In this document: positions 36,721 to 45,458 of the stretch, piece after piece
How positions within the stretch are numbered: the stretch's first letter is position 1
Layout of the letters: every line of letters starts with the position of its first letter
DNA from: Roseovarius sp. Pro17
Lineage (GTDB): Bacteria > Pseudomonadota > Alphaproteobacteria > Rhodobacterales > Rhodobacteraceae
DNA: 64,000 nucleotides
Direction: 5' to 3'
Assembly: GCF_035599575.1 (NCBI RefSeq)
Contig: NZ_CP141179.1
Location: 4,005,001-4,069,000 of the forward strand
Notes under the pieces: model-generated
Told to the model about the DNA's origin: nothing
The model's database searches: none
Seen by the model: the letters and a program-made list of their open reading frames with translations, nothing else
Program-made: the position numbers and the translations under genes

Positions 36721-37325
36721 GCCGCACCTTACACCCTCGACATGCTGGGCATCCCGCGCACGACCTTCTACCGCCCCCTCTCGGTGAATGCCAGCATTCA
36801 CCTGCCGGTCAACGGGATATGATCGTTATGTCGACGGCGGCCTTGATGCCCTGGCGGACCGCGCACCCCGTCCAGGGTCTGTCTGGAACCGTATTCCACA
36901 GGATCGGCGCGATGATCTAATCGAGTTCGCGCTGGAACACGAAGTCCTGAAGACACGGGAACTGGCGGTAAAATACACCGACGAGAAGCGGTATTTTATA
37001 TCTGAATCATCAGCATATCCGCTGCCCGGCCGGGTATTGCGCAGCAATATCCCGAGAGGGGCATTCTGAAGGAAGCTGATCTGATCACGGCGCCCGCGCA
37101 TGTGGTGATCAAAGCCGCCGAGGAGTTCACCGACAAAACCACGGCAGTCAACCAGATGTGGCAGACTGACTTCACCTACTTCAAGATCATCGGCTGGAGG
37201 TGGTATTATCTCAGCACGATCCTGGATGATTACAGCCGTTATATCATCGCTTGGAAGCTCTGTACGAACATGCGGGCTGATGACGTCACAGACACGATAA
37301 AACTGGCTCTGGCAAGCAAACAAGA
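36700..37325 (+). pseudogene. IS3-type transposase remnant
   Basis: Pieces in shifted frames: YTLDMLGIPRTTFYRP, YVDGGLDALADRAPRPGSVW and RIPQDRRDDLIEFALEHEVL, ELAVKYTDEKRYFISESSAY, then EADLITAPAHVVIKAAEEFT and NQMWQTDFTYFKIIGWRWYY, ILDDYSRYIIAWKLCTNMRA. These correspond to the fused HTH and first half of the rve domain of an IS3-type transposase, with two or more frameshifts and loss of the final catalytic Glu. It abuts the permease gene. Confidence 0.8.
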
Positions 37326-37333
37326 AAACTATC

Positions 37334-38308
37334 GTGTGGGGCCTATGCCTTTTCCTGTTGGTAGGCATTGTTCTGGCTTGGCCAGTACACGCTGCAAATG
37401 CCGCCATGTTCGTCGTGTGGGGCCTGGTTGCCGTCGCCCCTATCGTTATTCCGGGCATTCTTCTTGCGGCATGGATCATCGCCAGTGGAGCGGATACGCA
37501 CATTGCTGCCGCGTTCGAGGGTAGGACGCTGCGAACGGTATTGGTTGCATCGCTAATTGGGGCCATTACACCGGTCTGCGGCGTCACCGTGTTGCCATTG
37601 ATGGCTGGGCTGTTGGCTGCGGGCTTGCCGCTGGCTCCGATCATGGCTTTCTGGTTGTCATCTCCGATCACAGATCCAGCGATGCTCGCGACAACAGCCG
37701 CGACTCTTGGTCTGAGCTTTGCGATTGGCAAAACGCTCGCGGCGTTCGGATTGGGCCTGTTCGGTGGTGCGGTCACCGGACTGTTCGCCAAGACGCCGTG
37801 GGCGCTGAACGCGCTGCGCGACAACGGTTTGGTACGCCAACTGAGCGCCGCGCGTTGTGGAGCGGCCCTGACCTTCGACCCATGGGTCTGGAGGACCAAG
37901 TCTCGTCGGCGGTCATTTGGCACCCAATTTTGGGCAACGGCGCGGCTCATCCTGATTTGCTTGATTCCCGCATTCGCTGCCGAATATGCTTTGAACGCTG
38001 CTCTGACCCCTGGGGCGCTTGCAGCATATGTTGGCGAAGATCAATGGTGGGCCATACCCGCCGCCGTCTTTGTCGGCGCACCGGCTTATATCGACGGTTA
38101 TGCCGCGCTCCCACTTACGCGCGGGCTGATTGACAACGGCATGTCCGAGGGCGCTGCCATGGCCTTTCTGGTCTCGGGTGGTGTGGTCAGCATTTGGGGA
38201 GCGATGGCCATTGCGCCGATTCTTAAATTGAAGCCCTTTTTGCTGTATCTCGCCCTAGCGGTTCTGGGCTCGTTGGCAGCGGGGTATATATTTGAGTGGG
38301 TAGTTTAG
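37334..38308 (+). CDS. permease (ArsP_1/DUF318-like), 5' end rebuilt by IS junction
   Basis: A 324-residue inner-membrane permease with about eight TM helices (for example WGLCLFLLVGIVLAWPV, APIVIPGILLAAWIIAS, and the C-terminal LLYLALAVLGSLAAGYIFEW). The PVCGVTVLPLMAGLLAAGLP and WLSSPITDPAML segments resemble the duplicated signature of ArsP_1-type permeases, some of which export organoarsenicals. The open frame extends upstream only to the IS3 remnant (37301), and KKTIVWG just before the GTG looks like native coding sequence, so the original start has probably been lost. Substrate unknown. Confidence 0.7.
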   Translation: MWGLCLFLLVGIVLAWPVHAANAAMFVVWGLVAVAPIVIPGILLAAWIIASGADTHIAAAFEGRTLRTVLVASLIGAITPVCGVTVLPLMAGLLAAGLPLAPIMAFWLSSPITDPAMLATTAATLGLSFAIGKTLAAFGLGLFGGAVTGLFAKTPWALNALRDNGLVRQLSAARCGAALTFDPWVWRTKSRRRSFGTQFWATARLILICLIPAFAAEYALNAALTPGALAAYVGEDQWWAIPAAVFVGAPAYIDGYAALPLTRGLIDNGMSEGAAMAFLVSGGVVSIWGAMAIAPILKLKPFLLYLALAVLGSLAAGYIFEWVV

Positions 38309-38598
38309 AGGGCTGAGGCAATCAAGAACGGCCACTATCGCACCCGCAGCGAATGATAAAAGAGTCCGGCACTGCCGTCATCCGGCCAATGGAAATGCTG
38401 CACGATGGACGAATGGCCGGTCTCGTGAAGCTACGCCGCAGCGCTTGACGGTGTGGCGAAGGTCTGGGATGGGTCGATCCCAGCCGGGCCCGCGCTTGTG
38501 CTATGACGAAATTGAACGTTGTTTTGCCATGGACAAACCGAAATCAAACAAAGAGGCGCAGCTTTACACCGGGAAGGTGACCATTTTGTTCCGGTCGC
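38309..38598. repeat. intergenic region with dispersed repeat copy
   Basis: No gene supported. At 38394-38440 it carries AATGCTGCACGATG, then GACGAATGGCCGGTC and CTACGCCGCAGCGC, matching 9839-9900. A GGGATGGGTCGATCCCAG hairpin-like stretch follows at about 38467. Confidence 0.5.
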
Positions 38599-38817
38599 TG
38601 GCTAAACAATCGAGCGGAGATTGACCACCTGCCATTCCGACGACGAGAGCGAGCCATGCTGCGCTTCAAAGGGATGCGAAGTTTGCAGAAATTTGCCTCT
38701 GTTCATTCTTCCGTTCACAACTATTTCAATCAGGAACGCCACCTCTATTCACGCGACAACTAGAAGCTCAACCGCGTCGCCGCTCTGGCCGAGTGGCGCG
38801 ATCTTGGTGCGGCATAA
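38599..38817 (+). pseudogene. C-terminal fragment of an IS6-family transposase
   Basis: Frame WLNNRAEIDHLPFRRRERAM, LRFKGMRSLQKFASVHSSVH, NYFNQERHLYSRDN, stop, KLNRVAALAEWRDLGAA, stop. This is the typical C-terminus of IS6-type transposases. The internal TAG at 38761 and the missing DDE core make it a dead fragment. Confidence 0.75.
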
Positions 38818-38941
38818 GCGACAGCTATACTGCCCTTGCAGAGACGTGTTCGCATTGGTCTGACAGCACCCAGCCAAGAGCTTGCACAAAGCTTGATTAA
38901 ATCTTCGTCATATCCCTCGCGCGGCCATTCCGCCTGCCGCG

Positions 38942-40324
38942 TCACTGGCTCTTTGTCTGAATATGCCACACCGCATCGTGCGACGCCTGTCTGCGCGTCA
39001 TTCCATTCTGAAAGAATCGCTCGTAATACGCGTTGTCGATATGATGGGCCTGCAGCCAGATGCCTGGCGCCTGGATGGCTTCGCAGTGGGCGGGGAAGCG
39101 GCCGTGCGTGTCATGAATATACGTGCAGATCGCCCGTGCGCATTCGATGACTTCGCTGTCGTATTCAGCAGCCTCCGCCAAATAGCGATCGGCGAAATCT
39201 GCCTTGTAGATGCGCTTGAAAACCTCGCTGTCCTTGTAAACCCCGCCAGCGCCGAACTTACCGGCGATAACGGCATCAACTGCATCGGACATCGTGGGAT
39301 AGTTGGGCGGACACTTCGCCTTGATCAGATATTCGCCGTGATGGCGCAATCCGATAGCATGAGAACGGACATGTTTCATCGCCGTAATCGGCAGCGTGTG
39401 CCAACGCAAAAGGTCCATGAACTTCCACTTCGGCGACACATAATCGAAGCCCAGCATATTGCCATAGGCGTCCCGGAATTTCGGATCGCCCATAAGGACC
39501 GGTGGCGAAATAGAACCGTGAATCCAAGCGCCAAGCCCCATGGCCTCTGTCACTAGAAACAAATTCTGAACCAGCAGGTCAGCCTCTATCTGCGTTCGCA
39601 TCTGCTGAATGACGCCAAGCGGGACCTTGATGTCTTTATTCAAGAAGCCGCTCTTGATCCACTTCTTCACTCCCGCGGGTTGATAGAAATTGCGGTCATC
39701 GACGAAGACGGGCCGGGCGTTGCGGGGCTGCGTCAGAAGATACATTAACCCGTTGATATATTGATGCGACAGGTCGACCACCGGAAAGAAGATCGTGGTG
39801 CCGGGAAGGTTTGACAGGAACCTGTTGGAATCGAGGTATGCGGGAAAGTCGCGCATTTCCCCCGGCACGTCGATGCGTCGGTCGAGCACCCGCACCTTGG
39901 CTTCCTTGGCCCGTGCGATCAGTACATCGGGCGTCCAGCCGTCGATCCCGCCTTCAAGCGGTTTCAGGCGGCGCAGGAAATACGTGCCCTCGTCATTGAT
40001 CATGAAAAAATGCGTGCCCTGCGCGTTGTCGGGACTGCCGGCGGTACGTCCCTCCATCAGCAGATTGGGCTTTGCCATGATCTTCTCGCCGCTGTCGGGG
40101 TCGTTGAAAGGACGATCGGGCATGGTCAATCCCGTTGCGCCCGTCGCCGCGATCAGGATTGCCTCTTCGAGCGGTCCAAGCGGCTCGCGTTCTGCGTCCG
40201 ATGTATAGCTCATCGAACCCGCAGAAACCGAGCTTCCCCGGCTCACCCGCCGCGTGCGCCGGGTCCAGAGCGTTTCGGCCAGAGGCTCCTTCAGAAATGC
40301 GCTTAGTCCATCGTGATCTGCCAT
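38942..40324 (-). CDS. unknown protein, distantly nitroreductase-like
   Basis: A 460-residue protein with no signal peptide or TM span. The N-terminal part (WTRRTRRVSRG..., then PLGPLEEAILIAATGATGLT) and the helix LLVQNLFLVTEAMGLGAWIHG resemble FMN-dependent nitroreductase-fold proteins, but the similarity is weak and residues for FMN are not secure. The C-terminal 130 residues are rich in aromatic and His residues (IHDTHGRFPAHCEAIQAPGI, LQAHHIDNAYYERFF). GAGGAG precedes the start, 10 bp after the peroxidase stop, so it is the last gene of a three-gene unit with a fatty-acid-oxygenase-like protein. Confidence 0.6.
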   Translation of the reverse strand: MADHDGLSAFLKEPLAETLWTRRTRRVSRGSSVSAGSMSYTSDAEREPLGPLEEAILIAATGATGLTMPDRPFNDPDSGEKIMAKPNLLMEGRTAGSPDNAQGTHFFMINDEGTYFLRRLKPLEGGIDGWTPDVLIARAKEAKVRVLDRRIDVPGEMRDFPAYLDSNRFLSNLPGTTIFFPVVDLSHQYINGLMYLLTQPRNARPVFVDDRNFYQPAGVKKWIKSGFLNKDIKVPLGVIQQMRTQIEADLLVQNLFLVTEAMGLGAWIHGSISPPVLMGDPKFRDAYGNMLGFDYVSPKWKFMDLLRWHTLPITAMKHVRSHAIGLRHHGEYLIKAKCPPNYPTMSDAVDAVIAGKFGAGGVYKDSEVFKRIYKADFADRYLAEAAEYDSEVIECARAICTYIHDTHGRFPAHCEAIQAPGIWLQAHHIDNAYYERFFQNGMTRRQASHDAVWHIQTKSQ

Positions 40325-40334
40325 GGGGTTCTCC

Positions 40335-43151
40335 TCAATTCACTGGCCGCCACGGCGCGAAGGTAGACGCTGACGTCGGCAGGACCGCGCCCAGCTCGGG
40401 ACAATGGCGCAGCAGCACGGTCGTCATGGTGTTGTTCTCGACCCAGTCCATGCCCAGCGGTGAATAGATTTCAGGGCGGAAATCGGCGTTGAGGAACCGA
40501 TCGCTTTGCAGCCGCCGTGATGCCATCAGGATAAAGATGCGGAACGCTGTGTCGCTAAAGCCGAACCCGTCCGGGGGCGTCTCGCCCAGCAGACCGATCA
40601 CGGTGTCGACCTTGTCGACATGGCCATAGACATCCTTGAGGATGCGGTTGGTTTCCGGGCTCGCGGTCATGTCTTCAAACCGTGTGATCGGCGGCATGTG
40701 CAGACCCTTGCGAAACCCGTTGTAGCGGGGCACGTGGCGGGCGCGGGTGCGCACGATATCGACAACCGAAAGGTCGATCAGTTCGCCCGAGCGCTCCATG
40801 TTCTGCAACGCCTTCGGGAAATTGTGCAGCGTGATTGCGCCGGGATACGCGATACCAAGCGAATAAAGCGTGTTGCGCAGACCAAGCGCGCGCATTTTCT
40901 CGTCCGTTCTAGCACCCTGGATGCTGAGAAAATCGGTCCGTTCCGTTTCCGCCCCCGTCTCGTAGTTGTAAAAGACGTAGTCATCTGGGATCAGTGGGTG
41001 CATCCGGTAAACGGTCGCGAATTCCTCGGTCAGCGAATAGGGGGCAGAGTGGTGTATCGGGTAGGTCTTCGGGATCCCTTTCAGCGCATGCGTGTCCGTC
41101 AGCCACAGACCAAGGCGCGTGAACCAGGCATTGGACGGCGGGCCGTACCAATTGGTACTCATGCCGATCTCGAGCGCCTTGGTGCCGAGGATCGCGGGAG
41201 TCCATTCGATTGTGTGGATCTTGGCAATCAGCGCCGAAACGATCAGCCGCGCGGTCTGGTAGACCCGTTCCGGTGACCAAAGCGGGTAGGCGCGCTCCAG
41301 CTCTGCGCAAATGACGTTGTGTTCGCGTGCGAACAATGTGTGCATGGCCGACAGACCCAGCCACCAGCTTTCGTTGAATCCGGTCGCCTCGAAGCCATGC
41401 ACGTTCGTCGGCAAGTATCCCTCGCCGTCCAGCCGCAGGCGACTGCCCATCTCTCCCTTGCCGTTACTCTCGCGCAGCTTGTTGGCATTGGCCCGGTTCG
41501 TGCCGTAGACCTCCGAGCCATCCCACCAGTGTGACGTGTCGTTTGCCGCCAACCACACGTCCGACAATGACGGGTGGGGGATGTTTCCGGCAATCCGCAT
41601 GTCCCGTCCGGCGGTTGCGCCGGGTTCGTTCTTCCAATCCGGGTATCTGTCGGGGATCGTGACGCGCGTGTCGTTCTCGCCCAGCTTCTTGCGTGCGTGA
41701 CTGACCCAGTCATGGACCTGAAACTGTATCCATGCTGCCGCCAGAACATTGAGGCTTCGGGCAGGGATAAAGCTTTTTCGGTCCATCAGCTCGCGGGCAA
41801 CCAACACCGGGTTCGGATCGTCCTCGGGTTGGGGCTCGGGCGGCATGTTGCGGCCAAAGGTCGAACCGCGCGCGCCCATGGCCGTATCGGACATGTCGTT
41901 GAAATCTCCGGAATAACTTCGGAAACATAGGTTTTCGGCCGAGACGTTGCCCGGCACCGCGCGCGCTGCGGGTGGTGCCTCGCGGGGCTGCGTATCGATC
42001 AGGTTATGCTTGCGCAGATCGTGGCGCAGCGCATCGAGGTTCAGCAGGCTGATCAGATAGGGCAGCCGATGCCAGGGAACGCGCCGGTTTGCGCGCCTCA
42101 GAACGGCGCGGACCGAGCCGCCGATCAGCCGGTTGTGGACAGGAGCGGGCGGCTGTTTCCACCGCCTGCGCTGCCGATGCGCAAGTGATGCGTCATATGC
42201 CGCCTTGCGCGCCCGGTTCAGATTGCCAAGCGGTCGGAATTTCTCGGTCGTGTTCCAGGGATTGAACCCGGTATCCTCGATCCTGCGCCGCTCAGCGATT
42301 GCCTCGGCGTCGCTCAGATCGCGCTGTGGCAGGGTCAGGACCGCGACGCGAACCGGCGGGCTGTCGACATCGCGCCACTCGGTCGCCGCATCCTCGATTG
42401 GCGTCTTGGTTTCATCGACGAAACGCTGCACGCAAAGCTCGAACTGAACATCGTCCATTGCCAGTCGTGCGGCGAACTCCGCTTCCAACCTGCCCGGACC
42501 AGTGAATTCGCCCAATACTGAATTCGGGTTGATCGGTCGCAGAAAATACCGGACTGCTTCGTCGCCCCATCGTATTGCGCCACGGCTCCAATACGTCTCG
42601 AGCGCGAGGCTCTCGCAGATCCGCAATGCCGCGCGCAGATTGCGGATGATCCTAAGGGTTTCGGAGGGGCCGAAGACAAAGAACAGCCGCGCGATGCCAA
42701 GCCCGCGCGATAGCGTGCCGCCTGCAACCGCGTGGGCGAACGTCACGAACTGATAGGCATCGCGGGCGTGTGGAACGGCAAAATTCGTGGCCAGAAGATC
42801 GTGATGTTCGTCCTTCGACACGGCAACCCGCAGAGCGAGACCCCGCAGGTCCTTTTCGTCGTCGGATTTCAACGTGGATGCCGCGTTGGAAAAGCGGACC
42901 TCGACCGGATACTCGGCCCCCGGCCGGGCAAATCCCACCTGCAGATCCGGCGGCAGATCATCCACGATTCGAAGAGTTGCCCCACCAAAAGCAGCAATGG
43001 ACTTGGCGTGAAAGGCGCGATCGACCGCTTTCGCCCCAGCAGCTTTCTTGGATTTAAGCTGTGCCTCCAGCATCAATTCGGCAAGTTCACCAAAACTGAC
43101 GCGCTCGGCCTCGGGCGAGCCGCCCGCATATATTTCTTTCCACTTGGCCAC
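40335..43151 (-). CDS. fusion of a catalase-like domain and an alpha-dioxygenase-like haem peroxidase
   Basis: A 938-residue protein starting at GTG (MAKWKEI) after GAGGTGGAGAG. Residues about 15-330 are a catalase-family (Y4iL-like) domain: FHAKSIAAFGG with H48 in the catalase distal-His position, VRFSNAAS, DLRGLALRV and a PLGNLNRARKAAY end. Residues about 400-930 are an animal-peroxidase/PIOX-type domain: QFQVHDWVSH (distal H480), LFAREHNVICAELERAYP, and EEFATVYRMHPLIPDDY with Y715 and proximal H718, matching plant alpha-dioxygenases. The inferred chemistry is fatty-acid 2-hydroperoxidation by the C-terminal half and processing of the hydroperoxide by the catalase-like half, as in allene-oxide-synthase fusions. 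Confidence 0.82.
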   Translation of the reverse strand: MAKWKEIYAGGSPEAERVSFGELAELMLEAQLKSKKAAGAKAVDRAFHAKSIAAFGGATLRIVDDLPPDLQVGFARPGAEYPVEVRFSNAASTLKSDDEKDLRGLALRVAVSKDEHHDLLATNFAVPHARDAYQFVTFAHAVAGGTLSRGLGIARLFFVFGPSETLRIIRNLRAALRICESLALETYWSRGAIRWGDEAVRYFLRPINPNSVLGEFTGPGRLEAEFAARLAMDDVQFELCVQRFVDETKTPIEDAATEWRDVDSPPVRVAVLTLPQRDLSDAEAIAERRRIEDTGFNPWNTTEKFRPLGNLNRARKAAYDASLAHRQRRRWKQPPAPVHNRLIGGSVRAVLRRANRRVPWHRLPYLISLLNLDALRHDLRKHNLIDTQPREAPPAARAVPGNVSAENLCFRSYSGDFNDMSDTAMGARGSTFGRNMPPEPQPEDDPNPVLVARELMDRKSFIPARSLNVLAAAWIQFQVHDWVSHARKKLGENDTRVTIPDRYPDWKNEPGATAGRDMRIAGNIPHPSLSDVWLAANDTSHWWDGSEVYGTNRANANKLRESNGKGEMGSRLRLDGEGYLPTNVHGFEATGFNESWWLGLSAMHTLFAREHNVICAELERAYPLWSPERVYQTARLIVSALIAKIHTIEWTPAILGTKALEIGMSTNWYGPPSNAWFTRLGLWLTDTHALKGIPKTYPIHHSAPYSLTEEFATVYRMHPLIPDDYVFYNYETGAETERTDFLSIQGARTDEKMRALGLRNTLYSLGIAYPGAITLHNFPKALQNMERSGELIDLSVVDIVRTRARHVPRYNGFRKGLHMPPITRFEDMTASPETNRILKDVYGHVDKVDTVIGLLGETPPDGFGFSDTAFRIFILMASRRLQSDRFLNADFRPEIYSPLGMDWVENNTMTTVLLRHCPELGAVLPTSASTFAPWRPVN

Positions 43152-43191
43152 GAACTCTCCACCTCGCTCGTTACAATGCTATGACAAGTGA

Positions 43192-44922
43192 TCAGACTCC
43201 GACGCGTTTGCGTATTCCTTCCCAAATTGCCGACAAAACGCCCTCGGGATCGGGGCTGTAATGAGGCAGGGCGAGCCGGGTAATCCGCGCGTCGATGAGT
43301 GTTGGGCGACCTGATACCAACGCCGCTTTGAATGCTGGTTCAAATTCATCCAACCGGTCGACGGTAAATCCGCCAGCCCCGCATGCGCGCGCGTATGCGG
43401 CATAGTCCGGGTTGTCGAATTCGACCAATCCCGTCTTCAGGAATGCCGACAGTTGATAAAGCTTTATCAGTTTGAATTCCGCGTCGTTGAAAATGACCCA
43501 AATGACCGGGATGTCGTACTGAACCGCCGTCATCAATTCAAAACCGGTCATCAGGTAGGAGCCGTCGCCTACGGCTGCGACCACCGGGCGATCCATCTCG
43601 CCGAACTTGACGCCCATCGCACCGCACACCCCTATCCCCATCGGGCCGTAAGTGCCGGGCTTGCGGAAATTTTGGCCGTCTTTGAGTTCAATATAATAAC
43701 CTGTCCAGGCCGCATGCGCGCCAGCGTCGGTCAGCACGACACCGCGTTCGGGCAGGTTGCGCGAAATCGCCTGCACCATCTCGCCCGGATGCAGCTTCTT
43801 CTGCGGCGCGATGATAAACCGTTCGTCGTAATCCTTGGGCCGATAGTCCTTTGCGGGAATAGGCCCGATTTTCGCATCCATACTTTCGTGCAGGGCCGTG
43901 AATGATAATCTTGCATCGCCGATAATCGCGTGATCGACGCGGTAAACCTTGTCGATTTCGCCGGGGTCGATGTTGATGTGCACAAGTTTCTTGTCCACGA
44001 AAAGCTCGTCATCGAAATCGAATGTGGCATGCTGGGCAAAGGAATTGCCCACCGCGATGACGATGTCGGCCTTGTTGAACAGATCCCACGCTGCCTTGTG
44101 CCCGGAATCGCAGAACAGGCCGATGGCCAGCGGGTGTTCCTCGGCCACGATGCCTTTGCCATCCATCGTCGTCAGAAGCGGGATTTGAAATCGTTCGATG
44201 AAAGCGCGGGTTTCAACATAAGCCTGACTACGGATTGCCCCGAAACCCGACAGAACAACCACGCGCTTACCCGCGTTGATCGCATTGGCCAAGTCCACCG
44301 CCGCAGCCTCGATGCGGGCGGGATCGGGCGCCGACGGGTCCGAATGGACCGTGATCGGGCGATAATTGGTGATCTCGATCTTTGGGTCGGTGATGTCTTC
44401 GGCAATTGCGATGTGTACCGGACCGGGCCGCCCTTCGAACGCCACGCGCAGCGCCTTTTCCAGCGTCCCGATGACATCGTCCGGATCGGTCACAAGATAG
44501 TTTGCGGGCCTGCCCGTCGCCGAATCTTTCTTGCAGACCGCGTCAAAGATCATCGACGAATCCGGTGTCCGCGCCAGCCCCGAGGTTTCATTCAACCCGC
44601 CGCGCCCCGTCCACGCCACCGTCGAATAGCCGCTGATTGCCAAGAGCGGATAGGAGTCCGTCAACGCGACCGACATCCCGGAAATCAGGTTGAACGCGCC
44701 CGGTCCCGCAGTTGCGAAACACACACCCAGCTTGTCCGTGAACATTGCATAGCCGCAGGCCATGAACGACGCGCCTTGTTCGTTCTTGGCAATCACCGGC
44801 CGGATCTTGTCCGAGGCGTCAAGCGCCAGCATCAGACCTGCCGCGTTTTCCCCCGCACCTCCGAAGGCGGCATCCACGCCGAGCGACTCGAGGGCGGCAA
44901 CAATTGCTTCATATGTTCGCAT
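43192..44922 (-). CDS. ThDP-dependent enzyme (acetolactate synthase/2-hydroxyacyl-CoA lyase-like)
   Basis: A 576-residue three-domain ThDP enzyme: pyrimidine domain with catalytic Glu in KNEQGASFMACGYAM (E48), central Rossmann-like domain (KRVVVLSGFGAIRSQA, IVIAVGNSFAQH), and the PP domain with GDGSYLMTGFELMTAVQ and NDAEFKLIKLYQ. Residues do not distinguish acetolactate synthase, oxalyl-CoA or 2-hydroxyacyl-CoA lyase. Being first gene of a unit with an alpha-dioxygenase-like protein, a lyase acting on 2-hydroxy acids (alpha-oxidation) is an attractive inference. A CGGCGC/GCGCCG hairpin lies at 44954-44969 in its 5' region. Confidence 0.8.
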   Translation of the reverse strand: MRTYEAIVAALESLGVDAAFGGAGENAAGLMLALDASDKIRPVIAKNEQGASFMACGYAMFTDKLGVCFATAGPGAFNLISGMSVALTDSYPLLAISGYSTVAWTGRGGLNETSGLARTPDSSMIFDAVCKKDSATGRPANYLVTDPDDVIGTLEKALRVAFEGRPGPVHIAIAEDITDPKIEITNYRPITVHSDPSAPDPARIEAAAVDLANAINAGKRVVVLSGFGAIRSQAYVETRAFIERFQIPLLTTMDGKGIVAEEHPLAIGLFCDSGHKAAWDLFNKADIVIAVGNSFAQHATFDFDDELFVDKKLVHINIDPGEIDKVYRVDHAIIGDARLSFTALHESMDAKIGPIPAKDYRPKDYDERFIIAPQKKLHPGEMVQAISRNLPERGVVLTDAGAHAAWTGYYIELKDGQNFRKPGTYGPMGIGVCGAMGVKFGEMDRPVVAAVGDGSYLMTGFELMTAVQYDIPVIWVIFNDAEFKLIKLYQLSAFLKTGLVEFDNPDYAAYARACGAGGFTVDRLDEFEPAFKAALVSGRPTLIDARITRLALPHYSPDPEGVLSAIWEGIRKRVGV

Positions 44923-45161
44923 CGGGTTCTCAACAAATTGAGACTACAGAAGGCGGCGCCAAAGCGCCGAGAAATACTTCCCCAATAATATCTCTTGATA
45001 CCACGAAACGCCTGTTATGAGAATGAAAAATGCTCGGAAAAGTAGAACGGCACTTATCCGGCCCGTCGCCGGGCGGGATCGATTGCAAAGGGAACGTGGG
45101 TTGGGGCACGGTTTCCTAAGACAGTTCATAGCGCTATTTTTCCATCGAACGAGAATAGGAC

Positions 45162-45415
45162 ATGGACGACCAGAACAGCTCGACATCTGGCGATAGTACG
45201 AAGCGCTTTTCTGCGAAGCGAAAGCTTGCGGCGGTTCAGCGGCTGGTGCGCGGGCAGAGCCTGGAAGCGGTGTCGCGGAACCTGAACGTCCCGTTTCATC
45301 AGGTGTCGGAGTGGCGTGACAAGGTCTTGCTGGGGGCGGAGAGCGCGCTGAGGGAGCGCGGGCGTGACGCGCGTGATGACGAGATCGCGCGGCTGCAGGC
45401 CAAGGTGGCCGAGTA
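45162..45415 (+). pseudogene. IS3-type OrfA fragment
   Basis: The HTH part of a transposase accessory protein: KRKLAAVQRLVRGQSLEAVS, NLNVPFHQVSEWRDKVLLGA and RDDEIARLQAKVAE. After about 45415 the frame runs into sequence antisense to the next gene's end and stops at 45509. The leucine-zipper end and OrfB are missing. Confidence 0.7.
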
Positions 45416-45458
45416 TTGTTCCGCCGTTCACACCCCCTTGAGGCGCAGCTTTACCTTG

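Noticed and set aside
37334..38308. Arsenic-resistance operon
   Set aside because: Only an ArsP_1-like permease is present; no ArsR or arsenate reductase gene is adjacent, and the ArsC/Spx-like gene is 22 kb away and of the CxxC type.
43930..44988. 352-codon plus-strand frame
   Set aside because: Antisense of the ThDP enzyme gene.
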